Source: an uncultured Pelagibacteraceae bacterium
GTDB taxonomy: Bacteria > Pseudomonadota > Alphaproteobacteria > Pelagibacterales > Pelagibacteraceae
Length of the DNA: 64,000 bases
Reading direction: 5' to 3'
NCBI GenBank assembly: GCA_902616645.1
Contig: CACMTO010000001.1
Location: 62,001-126,000 of the forward strand
The notes beneath the pieces were generated by a model. That model saw nothing but the letters and a program-made list of their open reading frames with translations, was not told the origin of the DNA and made no database searches. A program made the position numbers and the translations under genes. Positions within the stretch are counted from its first letter, which is position 1; every line of letters begins with the position of its first letter. Positions 57,856 through 64,000 of this stretch are shown here, piece by piece.

Positions 57856-58511
57856 TTTTTTTCTAAAAATAACTTTTTAACAATAAGTACAGCAATTAAC
57901 ATTCCAATAAGCTCAGCTAAAATATAATAAGGAGTATTTAAATAACTAATACCAGTAAAAGATTCTGTAAATGTTCTAGCAATAGCAACCGCAGGATTTG
58001 CAAAAGAAGTTGAAGAAGTAAACCAATAACCAGCAGTAATATAAAGACCAACACTAGCAGCAACAGCAATTTTGCCCGACTTCATAGACCCAAAAATTAT
58101 AATTATAAGCCCTAATGTTGCTATTACCTCAGATGTGAGTATGTAAATTCCATCTCTTGATTTAGTAGACAATTCATAAACTTCATGTTCAAAAAAGAAA
58201 TTAGCTAAACCAACACCAATTAAGCAACCAACCAATTGAGCAATGATATAGTAGGGTAATAGTTTCTTTTTTAATTTACCCGTTATTGCCATTGCGATAC
58301 TTACAAATGGATTAAAGTGAGCTCCTGATACATCAGCAAAAACTGTAATAAGCACAAATAAACCTGCTCCTGTTGCTATAGTATTAGCAATTAACATCAC
58401 AGCAACATCATTAGTTAAGTTTTCAGCCATTAAACCTGAACCAACAATAATCATTACTAAAAAACAACTTCCTAATAGTTCAGCAAGAAAATAGCGGCTT
58501 TTATTTTTCAT
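57852..58511 (-). CDS. MIP-family channel (aquaglyceroporin), probable arsenite channel
   Basis: Six-helix channel protein (219 aa) with the two half-helix signatures NPF (67-69, in GAHFNPFVSIA) and NPA (172-174, in FANPAVAIAR), the pore Arg at 179. It is directly coupled to arsC (11-base overlap). In Sinorhizobium meliloti an aquaglyceroporin (AqpS) next to arsC lets arsenite leave the cell down its gradient. No ArsB or Acr3 pump is seen nearby, so the same use is likely here. Water, glycerol or other small solutes remain possible substrates. Confidence 0.85.
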   Translation of the reverse strand: MKNKSRYFLAELLGSCFLVMIIVGSGLMAENLTNDVAVMLIANTIATGAGLFVLITVFADVSGAHFNPFVSIAMAITGKLKKKLLPYYIIAQLVGCLIGVGLANFFFEHEVYELSTKSRDGIYILTSEVIATLGLIIIIFGSMKSGKIAVAASVGLYITAGYWFTSSTSFANPAVAIARTFTESFTGISYLNTPYYILAELIGMLIAVLIVKKLFLEKN

Positions 58512-58932
58512 AAAGTAATTCCTTTATTCTTTTATGAATATTATTGTAAACTTTTTCTATTATTTCATCTTTTTTATTTAAGTCGTTTGTTTCATTAAGT
58601 AATTTAACAGGATCCTCTATATCCCAATGAATTATCTGATCTTTATTTGGCCAAATGGGACAGACTTCATTATTGGCATTATTACAAACTGTAATAACAT
58701 AATCCATTTTAATTTGACCATTAATAAACTCATTAAAATTTTTAGATCTATAATTTGAAAGATCATAATGTTTTGATAATAAATAATTCTTCACATCTTC
58801 ATTAATTTTTCCTGTTGGATTACTCCCAGCACTAAAACCTTTATACAAATCGTCATACTCGTTATTTATTATACTTTCAGCAATAATACTTCTTGCTGAA
58901 TTACCTGTGCATACGAACAATATATTCTTCAT
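58501..58932 (-). CDS. arsC: Arsenate reductase, thioredoxin-linked LMW-PTPase type
   Basis: Reduces arsenate to arsenite. The low-molecular-weight phosphatase P-loop is CTGNSARS with Cys8, and Cys83 and Cys91 (ITVCNNANNEVCPIWP) complete the redox cascade of the thioredoxin-coupled family; the general acid Asp is in WDIEDP. Length 143 aa. The three cysteines separate it from protein tyrosine phosphatases. It overlaps the aquaporin gene and starts one base after the small membrane protein gene. Confidence 0.93.
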   Translation of the reverse strand: MKNILFVCTGNSARSIIAESIINNEYDDLYKGFSAGSNPTGKINEDVKNYLLSKHYDLSNYRSKNFNEFINGQIKMDYVITVCNNANNEVCPIWPNKDQIIHWDIEDPVKLLNETNDLNKKDEIIEKVYNNIHKRIKELLYEK

Positions 58933-59154
58933 TTAAAAAATAACTTTATAAATACCAATTACAAACAATGGAATTTGTAATCCAAAGTTTGTTAAGATTG
59001 CTTTATCTTTGCTAATAAATCCAGCAATGGTCCATCCAACAACTCCCAATCCATGAAAATATATATTTAATGGATATATATTTAAATTTGTAAGAAGTAT
59101 TCCCACTAAAACTAGAAACGTACTGATCCACTTTAGATATTTTTTTATAAACAT
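58933..59154 (-). CDS. Small membrane protein of unknown function
   Basis: A 73-residue protein with two to three hydrophobic helices (about 8-25, 34-48 and 53-71) and the central motif FHGLGVVGWTIAGF. I do not recognise the family with certainty. AGGAAA six bases before the ATG supports the start. It heads the transcript small protein-arsC-aquaporin-NUDIX and abuts arsC without a gap, so it may be part of arsenic handling, but nothing in it shows a function. Confidence 0.75.
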   Translation of the reverse strand: MFIKKYLKWISTFLVLVGILLTNLNIYPLNIYFHGLGVVGWTIAGFISKDKAILTNFGLQIPLFVIGIYKVIF

Positions 59155-59212
59155 AAAATTTCCTTTCGTTATTATTATTTCAGTTATGTTAAGAATTTAT
59201 TAAAATAAAGGA

Positions 59213-59614
59213 TTATCTACACTTTTTACATAATCCAAAAAACTCAAGATTGTATTTACTATATTTCATACCATCTTTGTCTTTGAAGTTAGCTAAGTAT
59301 TTAGAGAGACTTGCACTGCTGATTTCTGTTATCTTCTCACAAATCTCACAGATTGAAAATGCAGTAGCTTTTGATACCTGGCAGCTTGAATTATGACATG
59401 CAATAAAGGCATTTCGACTTTCAATTTTATGAATTTTTCCTATTTCAACTAGCTTATCTAATGCTCTATAAACTTGTAACGGAGCTTTAATACCTTTTTT
59501 TTGAACATTAAAAAGGATTGAATAAGCTTTCATTGGTTCAGGAGATTTATCAATTAAATCAAAAATAATTTGCTGATTTTTTGTGAGAGTATGTTCTTTA
59601 TGCATTGTTTTCAT
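59213..59614 (-). CDS. zur: Fur-family zinc uptake regulator Zur
   Basis: Zinc-sensing repressor. The 133-residue protein has an N-terminal winged helix (KAYSILFNVQKKGIKAPLQVYRAL) and a dimerisation domain with the two structural CXXC pairs, Cys89/Cys92 (CEIC) and Cys129/Cys132 (CKKC), plus a CHNSSC regulatory-site candidate at 73-78. It lies 15 bases after znuB, in the same transcript as znuCB. This context identifies Zur among Fur proteins. It should bind the palindromes between znuC and znuA, and so regulate its own operon. Confidence 0.92.
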   Translation of the reverse strand: MKTMHKEHTLTKNQQIIFDLIDKSPEPMKAYSILFNVQKKGIKAPLQVYRALDKLVEIGKIHKIESRNAFIACHNSSCQVSKATAFSICEICEKITEISSASLSKYLANFKDKDGMKYSKYNLEFFGLCKKCR

Positions 59615-59629
59615 TTTACAGATTCCTCA

Positions 59630-60433
59630 TTAATTTTTCAATTTAATAGATTTTTTTATTTTAAATAATGAAAGTATGAATAATAATAAAGCTGCTGTTA
59701 TAATTGATGGACCCGAAGATGTATTAAACTCTAAAGATGTGAATAATCCTATAATTACAGATAACAATCCTCCTATAATTGAATAGATAACCATACTTTG
59801 TGGACTTGATGATAAATTTCTTGCCATTGCAGCAGGAATAATCAGCATTCCAGTAATTAATAGTAATCCAACCATTTTAATTGAAATAGCGATGATTGCT
59901 GCCATTAAAATTGTAAATATAGCTTTAGCTCTATCCGGATTTAATCCTTCTGCCTCCGCTAGTTCATAATTTACTGTTGAAGCGAATAAAGGCTTCCAAA
60001 TTAATTTTAGAACTAAAAGGATTAATCCTCCTCCAAACCATATTATCAATAAATCATCAACCGAAACTGCTAAAATATCTCCAAATAATAATCCCATAAT
60101 ATCAAACCTGATAAATGTTAAAAAACCAATCACAACAAGTCCAACTGCCAGAGATGAATGAGCTAGAAGACCCAGCAAAGCGTCACCTGGTAAATTCGTT
60201 TTTTTCTGAAGTTGAATCAAAATTAAAGCTATCATCGAGGAAATAATAAATACTGAAATAGCAATATTAAATTCCATAGTAAAAGCTAATGTCACTCCCA
60301 ATAGAGCAGAGTGAGCTAAGGTGTCACCAAAATAAGATAATCTTCTCCATATGACAAAGCAACCAAGAGGTCCTGTTACAAAAGCAACTCCAATTCCAGC
60401 TACTAAAGCTCTTATAAAAAAATCATCAAACAT
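59630..60433 (-). CDS. znuB: Zinc ABC transporter permease ZnuB
   Basis: Family 3 ABC permease (267 aa, seven or eight helices) with the typical opening DDFFIRALVAGIGVAFVTGPLGCFVIWRR in two parts, then LAHSALLGVTLAF, LLGLLAHSSLA, LFGDILAVS, ITGMLIIPAAMARNL and a C-terminal FNTSSGPSIIT. Adjacent to znuC without a gap. It imports zinc delivered by ZnuA; the zur gene and the His-rich ZnuA separate it from manganese or iron homologues. Confidence 0.93.
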   Translation of the reverse strand: MFDDFFIRALVAGIGVAFVTGPLGCFVIWRRLSYFGDTLAHSALLGVTLAFTMEFNIAISVFIISSMIALILIQLQKKTNLPGDALLGLLAHSSLAVGLVVIGFLTFIRFDIMGLLFGDILAVSVDDLLIIWFGGGLILLVLKLIWKPLFASTVNYELAEAEGLNPDRAKAIFTILMAAIIAISIKMVGLLLITGMLIIPAAMARNLSSSPQSMVIYSIIGGLLSVIIGLFTSLEFNTSSGPSIITAALLLFILSLFKIKKSIKLKN

Positions 60434-61180
60434 CTAATTTTTTTTAATTTCACCTTCATCTGTATGAATATGGTCGTGCTTATGCTCATATCTACTCAAT
60501 ATTTGAGAAGCCTGCTCTCCAAATAAAGCTTTATACTCATTGTTTTTTGCAACATCTATTGGAGACCCTGAGCAACAAACATGGCCGTTTAAACAAACAA
60601 CATGGTCTGTTGCACTCATAACTGTATGTAAGTCGTGTGAAATTAATAAGATCCCACAACTTAATTCATCAGAAATTTTCTTAATTAGTTCGTATAAAGC
60701 TATTTCACCAGTAAAATCTACTCCCTGCACCGGTTCATCAAGTACTAATAGATCAGGTTTTTTTGATATGGCTCTAGCAAGTAGTACTCTTTGAAATTCA
60801 CCACCTGATAAATCTCCCAAATTTTTGTCTTTCAGATGAATGACACCAGTTAAAGATAAAGCTTCATCTATTGTCTCTTTATTAAGACTTTCTGTTAACA
60901 TCATGAAATCATTTACTCTTAGCGGTAACGTCCAATCAATTGAAATTTTCTGTGGAACATATCCAACTCTATTGGTGTATTTTTCAACTGAACCATCAAT
61001 CTTTTTGTAAATACCTAAAGCAATTTTAGCTGTTGTGCTTTTTCCTGATCCATTTGGACCTATCAGAGTAACTATTTTTCCTTTTTCAACCTGTAGTGAA
61101 ACACCTTTGACTAGCCATTTGTTATTCAACTGTAAACCAGCATCGTTTAATTTTACCAATATATTTTGATCAGTGCTCAT
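60434..61180 (-). CDS. znuC: Zinc ABC transporter ATP-binding protein ZnuC
   Basis: ABC ATPase (248 aa): Walker A GPNGSGKS (about 38-45), RVGYVPQKISIDWTLP, signature LSGGEFQR, Walker B LLVLDEPVQGVDF, switch His in LISHDLHTVMSATDHV and CLNGHVCCSG. The C-terminal tail has histidines (HKHDHIHTDEGE), as in many ZnuC proteins, which may bind zinc. It starts 70 bases from the divergent znuA, with two Zur-box candidates between. Confidence 0.95.
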   Translation of the reverse strand: MSTDQNILVKLNDAGLQLNNKWLVKGVSLQVEKGKIVTLIGPNGSGKSTTAKIALGIYKKIDGSVEKYTNRVGYVPQKISIDWTLPLRVNDFMMLTESLNKETIDEALSLTGVIHLKDKNLGDLSGGEFQRVLLARAISKKPDLLVLDEPVQGVDFTGEIALYELIKKISDELSCGILLISHDLHTVMSATDHVVCLNGHVCCSGSPIDVAKNNEYKALFGEQASQILSRYEHKHDHIHTDEGEIKKN

Positions 61181-61200
61181 TTTTTTTCTTGACTAATAAT

Positions 61201-61215
61201 TGTTATATTATTACA
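61201..61215. promoter_or_regulatory. Zur box candidate 1 (znuC side)
   Basis: TGTTATATTATTACA, one base off the perfect palindrome of the second box. It matches the alphaproteobacterial Zur operator TGTTATNNNATAACA. It lies 21 bases from the znuC start. Confidence 0.75.
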
Positions 61216-61218
61216 TGG

Positions 61219-61233
61219 TGTTATATTATAACA
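61219..61233. promoter_or_regulatory. Zur box candidate 2 (znuA side)
   Basis: TGTTATATTATAACA, a near-perfect palindrome, 18 bases centre to centre from the first box and 18 bases before the znuA start. Two boxes in one divergent promoter suggest that both transcripts are repressed together. Confidence 0.82.
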
Positions 61234-61250
61234 ATTTAAATATACAACAT

Positions 61251-62315
61251 ATGAAAAACTTAAAAAAATTACCATTAATCCTATCACTATTATCATTCTT
61301 AACAATATTTGCACCAGCAAACGCTGAGATTAAAGTAGTTGCAGCAATAAAACCAATCCATTCGCTTGCAAGTTATCTAATGGATGGTGTTGGTAAACCA
61401 GATTTAATTGTTGATGGTTATGCTTCCCCACATGGATTTGCACTTAAACCATCACACGCAAAAATGATACAAAATGCAGATATTATATTTTGGGTAGGTG
61501 AGGATATCGAAACCTTTTTAGAGAAACCATTAAAAACAATTGCAAAAGATGCTGAAAAAATCGAATTAATGGAAATTAAAGGTTTAACTAAACTTAAATT
61601 TAGAGAAAGAAATATTTTTGAAGGTCATGACGATCATGGGCATAAGGAAGATGATCATGACGATCATGCTAAGAAAGAAGACGATCATGATGATCACGAT
61701 CATGATAAAAAAGAAAAAGAACATGGCCATGATGAACACGGTCACGATAAAAAAGGTCATAAAAAAGATGATCACGATGACCATGGTCATGGGCACGAGG
61801 GACATGCTCACGGAGAATTTGATCCACACATATGGCTTGATCCAATGAATGCAAAAATAATTTTAAGTGAAATGGCTGATCACTTAATTGAAAATGATCA
61901 AAAAAATGAAGCAAAATATAAAGCAAATTTAAAAAAAGCTCATAAAGATTTAGATAAACTAACTAAGAAAGTTAAATCTGAATTAAACAAAGATTTCAAA
62001 TCAATAGTTTTTCACGATGCTTATCAATACTTTGAAAAAAGATTTGGTATAAATATTCTTGGAGCATTTACAGTAAATACGGACGTTATGCCTGGTGCTG
62101 AACAATTAGCTGAGATCAGAGAAGTAATTGAACATGATAAAGTGAGTTGTATATTTTCTGAACCTCAATTTAATCCTGATATAATTAAAGCTGTAGCAAA
62201 AGATACTAATGTTGCAACAGGTGTTATAGATCCATTAGGAGCTACACTTGATCCGGGAAAAAATTTATATTTTGATTTGATTGGCAACATGTCAAAATCA
62301 TTTAAAGGTTGTTAA
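61251..62315 (+). CDS. znuA: Zinc ABC transporter substrate-binding protein ZnuA
   Basis: Periplasmic zinc-binding protein of cluster 9 (354 aa). Signal peptide about 1-25 (ends APANA), then VVAAIKPIHSLASYLMDGV with the first zinc His, a very long Asp/His/Lys-rich loop at about 124-187 (repeats such as GHDDHGHKEDDHDDH), then FDPHIWLDP, FHDAYQYFEKRFGI and GVIDPLGATLDPG. The loop is the usual zinc-capture element but is unusually long. The frame is open from 61200 across the Zur boxes; the ATG at 61251 gives the signal peptide. It ends four bases into the convergent xthA. Confidence 0.94.
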   Translation: MKNLKKLPLILSLLSFLTIFAPANAEIKVVAAIKPIHSLASYLMDGVGKPDLIVDGYASPHGFALKPSHAKMIQNADIIFWVGEDIETFLEKPLKTIAKDAEKIELMEIKGLTKLKFRERNIFEGHDDHGHKEDDHDDHAKKEDDHDDHDHDKKEKEHGHDEHGHDKKGHKKDDHDDHGHGHEGHAHGEFDPHIWLDPMNAKIILSEMADHLIENDQKNEAKYKANLKKAHKDLDKLTKKVKSELNKDFKSIVFHDAYQYFEKRFGINILGAFTVNTDVMPGAEQLAEIREVIEHDKVSCIFSEPQFNPDIIKAVAKDTNVATGVIDPLGATLDPGKNLYFDLIGNMSKSFKGC

Positions 62316-63088
62316 GCTAAAGTCATTTCTATAGGAGTGTGGTCTGATGGCTTTTCTCGTCCTCTAGGATCTTTATTGATATTGATACTTTTAATTTTAT
62401 CTATCAGAGAATTTGAAACTAAAAAATGGTCTATTCTCATTCCGTTATTTTTTTGCCAAGCACCTCTCATATAATCCCAAAAAGTATAACCTTCTTTAGT
62501 TTCGTTAAAATGTCTATAGACATCATTAAATCCTAAATTAATAATTTCTCTTAATTTTTTTCTTATCTCTAATCTAAACAAGGCATCGTCTTCAAAACTT
62601 TTTGGGTTATATACATCTTCCGCTGATGGTATTATATTAAAATCTCCAGCTAAAATAATATTTTGATTTTTTTTATTTAAATTTTTTAATTGTTTAATTA
62701 AGTCATTGAGCCATTTTTTTTTATAATCATACTTTTCAGTGTCGACTGGATTACCATTAGGAGTATAAATATTGATTAATTGGATATTTTTTTTCTTATA
62801 TTCAATTTCAGCAGAAATTATTCTTGATTGTTTTAATTTATCTTTAATTAGATCTTTTCTGATGTTCTTTAATTTCCCTTTCGAGATAATTGCTACGCCA
62901 TTATAACTTTTTTGACCAAATACGTGGCTCTCGTAATCCATAGATGAAAAATCATCATAAGGAAAATTTAAGTCCTCTGTTTTGATTTCCTGCATCATCA
63001 AAATATCAGGCTTATATTTTAAGAGATAACTTTTTATATTTTCAATCCTAGCTCTAACAGAATTTACATTCCATGATGAGATTATCAT
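62312..63088 (-). CDS. xthA: Exodeoxyribonuclease III (AP endonuclease)
   Basis: Base-excision repair nuclease acting at abasic sites. Motifs: IISSWNVNSVRARI, LMMQEIKTED (metal Glu), INIYTPNG, LAGDFNIIPSAEDVYNP, GYTFWDYMRGAW, RIDHFLVSN and SDHTPIEM with the catalytic His. The frame is open to 63118 but MIISSWNVNS is the family start, giving 258 aa and a one-base overlap with erpA (TAATG). erpA, xthA and the divergent dgt form a conserved alphaproteobacterial neighbourhood. Confidence 0.95.
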   Translation of the reverse strand: MIISSWNVNSVRARIENIKSYLLKYKPDILMMQEIKTEDLNFPYDDFSSMDYESHVFGQKSYNGVAIISKGKLKNIRKDLIKDKLKQSRIISAEIEYKKKNIQLINIYTPNGNPVDTEKYDYKKKWLNDLIKQLKNLNKKNQNIILAGDFNIIPSAEDVYNPKSFEDDALFRLEIRKKLREIINLGFNDVYRHFNETKEGYTFWDYMRGAWQKNNGMRIDHFLVSNSLIDKIKSININKDPRGREKPSDHTPIEMTLA

Positions 63089-63405
63089 TAAAGTGAAAAG
63101 GAGACACCACAACCACAAGATGACTTGGTTTGTGGATTATTAATCTTAAATTGCTCACCAATTAATTCAGAGACATAATCAACTTCTGATCCTTTAAGTA
63201 AATCTGCTGAAGTTTTATCAATTAAAATATTTTGATAATTTAAATCGTCATCATTTTTTTCTTTGTCAAAAGTAAATTCGTATTGAAAACCCGAGCAACC
63301 ACCACCTTTGATAGCGATTCTAAAAAAAGAGCCTTTATCTTTTTTAGATAAAAGAACATTGATCTGTTTTAGTGCTTTATCGGTAAATTTAATTTCTTTA
63401 ATCAT
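63088..63405 (-). CDS. erpA: Iron-sulfur cluster insertion protein ErpA (A-type carrier)
   Basis: A 105-residue A-type carrier that delivers iron-sulfur clusters to apo-proteins. The three ligand cysteines are present: one in KGGGCSGFQYEF (about 33) and two in the C-terminal SSCGCGVSF. FKINNPQTKSSCGCG is typical of ErpA/IscA. Likely clients in this window include LipA and IlvD. It is the first gene of the erpA-xthA transcript and diverges from dgt. Confidence 0.93.
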   Translation of the reverse strand: MIKEIKFTDKALKQINVLLSKKDKGSFFRIAIKGGGCSGFQYEFTFDKEKNDDDLNYQNILIDKTSADLLKGSEVDYVSELIGEQFKINNPQTKSSCGCGVSFSL

Positions 63406-63427
63406 AATTGATCACTGGTATTAGTAA

Positions 63428-63433
63428 TATAAT
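63428..63433 (+). promoter_or_regulatory. Possible -10 hexamer of dgt
   Basis: TATAAT lies 22 bases before the dgt start in the 50-base divergent gap to erpA. No good -35 hexamer is found at the usual distance (TTGATC is only 14 bases upstream). Confidence 0.35.
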
Positions 63434-63455
63434 ACTAAAAATTATATTTTAAAGG

Positions 63456-64000
63456 ATGAAAAATTACTCAAAGTTAGGACTATTCAAAAGCAAAGGTAGA
63501 ATATTTTACGAAACACCCTCAAAATATCGATCTCCATTTCAAAGAGATCGAGATAGAATTATACATAGCGCCTCGTTTAGAAGATTAAAACATAAGACTC
63601 AAGTGTTTGTAAATACAGAGGGTGATCATTATCGAACTCGTATAACGCATTCAATGGAAGTATCTCAAATTGCAAGGTCTATTGCACGTTATCTAAATTT
63701 AAATGAAGACTTAGCTGAAACTCTTAGTCTTACTCACGATTTAGGTCACACACCTTTTGGACATGCAGGAGAGGATGCATTAAATGAATGTATGGAAAAT
63801 TATGGAGGTTTTGATCATAATTTTCAAACTGTTAGAATTGTAATGTTTTTAGAAAATAAATATTTAAGTTTTAATGGTTTAAATCTGACCATTGAAACAT
63901 TAGAAGGTTTGTTGAAACATAATGGTCCAGTTAATAATTTAGATTTATTAGATAATTTAGTTGGCGTAAAAAAGTTTAAGAATTTTATAAATTTTAAAAC
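63456..64000 (+). CDS. dgt: Deoxyguanosinetriphosphate triphosphohydrolase, N-terminal part
   Basis: The frame is open to the window end (181 residues). HD-domain phosphohydrolase: [31 protein letters not shown], the metal-binding [17 protein letters not shown], and the HD signature [15 protein letters not shown] followed by [11 protein letters not shown]. It hydrolyses dGTP or other dNTPs to the nucleoside and triphosphate. AAAGG lies just before the ATG. In other Alphaproteobacteria argS follows; it would be beyond the window. Confidence 0.94.
   Translation, partial: MKNYSKLGLFKSKGRIFYETPSKYRSPFQRDRDRIIHSASFRRLKHKTQVFVNTEGDHYRTRITHSMEVSQIARSIARYLNLNEDLAETLSLTHDLGHTPFGHAGEDALNECMENYGGFDHNFQTVRIVMFLENKYLSFNGLNLTIETLEGLLKHNGPVNNLDLLDNLVGVKKFKNFINFK

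Noticed and set aside
61621-61815. CRISPR-like repeat array
   Set aside because: The repeats are short, contiguous, in frame and code for the His-rich loop; no spacers. No CRISPR array is seen elsewhere in the window.
61584-61926. Three overlapping long His/Met-rich frames within znuA, on both strands
   Set aside because: They are shadows of the gatcatgacgatcatg-type repeats; the znuA frame has a signal peptide and family motifs on both sides.

Overview
The window is a dense, strongly AT-rich stretch of a streamlined alphaproteobacterial chromosome. Gene content, gene order, very short intergenic gaps and many 1-20 base overlaps all point to a SAR11 (Pelagibacterales, Candidatus Pelagibacter-like) genome. 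This assignment is inferred from the gene set and composition; no database search was possible. There are no rRNA genes, insertion sequences, phages or CRISPR arrays. Three tRNA genes are present: Arg-TCT, Asn-GTT and Cys-GCA.

Layout. 1-8.9 kb (+) is an envelope operon: uppS (partial), cdsA, dxr, bamA, skp, fabZ, lpxD, lpxA, lpxI, lpxB. It covers isoprenoid carrier, phospholipid and lipid A synthesis plus outer-membrane protein assembly. 8.9-16.3 kb (-) holds gltX, lexA with a clear LexA box, trpC, trpD, a candidate 22-residue membrane peptide, trpG, trpE and a PpiD-like chaperone. 16.4-22.9 kb (+) holds tpiA, secG, pyrG, kdsA, eno, ftsB, lipA and ratA. 22.8-24.9 kb (-) holds pncC, pgpA and ispDF. 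24.9-30.9 kb (+) holds ntrY, ntrX, trkA and trkH. After tRNA-Arg comes a general amino-acid ABC transporter (aapJ, terminator, aapQMP), then an XRE regulator, two tRNAs, valS, ilvD and a short manC.

42-57 kb is the most interesting part: a phosphate-stress island. A lipid kinase diverges from a PlcP-like phospholipase and an Agt-like glycosyltransferase, the pair that replaces phospholipids with glycolipids under P starvation. Then follow phoR, an unknown secreted protein, pstS, pstC, pstA, pstB, phoU, phoB, sixA (-), ppk and ppx. Two well-matched 11-base-periodic Pho-box-like repeats lie before plcP and before pstS, joining lipid remodelling and high-affinity phosphate uptake into one predicted PhoB regulon, with polyphosphate metabolism beside it.

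57-59.2 kb (-) contains a lysine-rich coiled-coil peptide and an arsenate-detoxification cluster: small membrane protein, thioredoxin-type arsC, aquaglyceroporin, NUDIX hydrolase. 59.2-62.3 kb is a zinc-uptake island: znuC-znuB-zur diverging from znuA with a His-rich loop, with two tandem palindromic Zur-box candidates between them. The window ends with xthA, erpA and a partial dgt.

Against the usual alphaproteobacterial order, several genes seem to have been lost in place (rseP, moaC/moeA/comEC, pdhABC-lpd, dusB-ntrBC). Several proteins are trimmed by whole domains: PpiD without parvulin, NtrY without PAS, ManC without its beta-helix linker, and NtrX without GAFTGA and with an altered Walker B.
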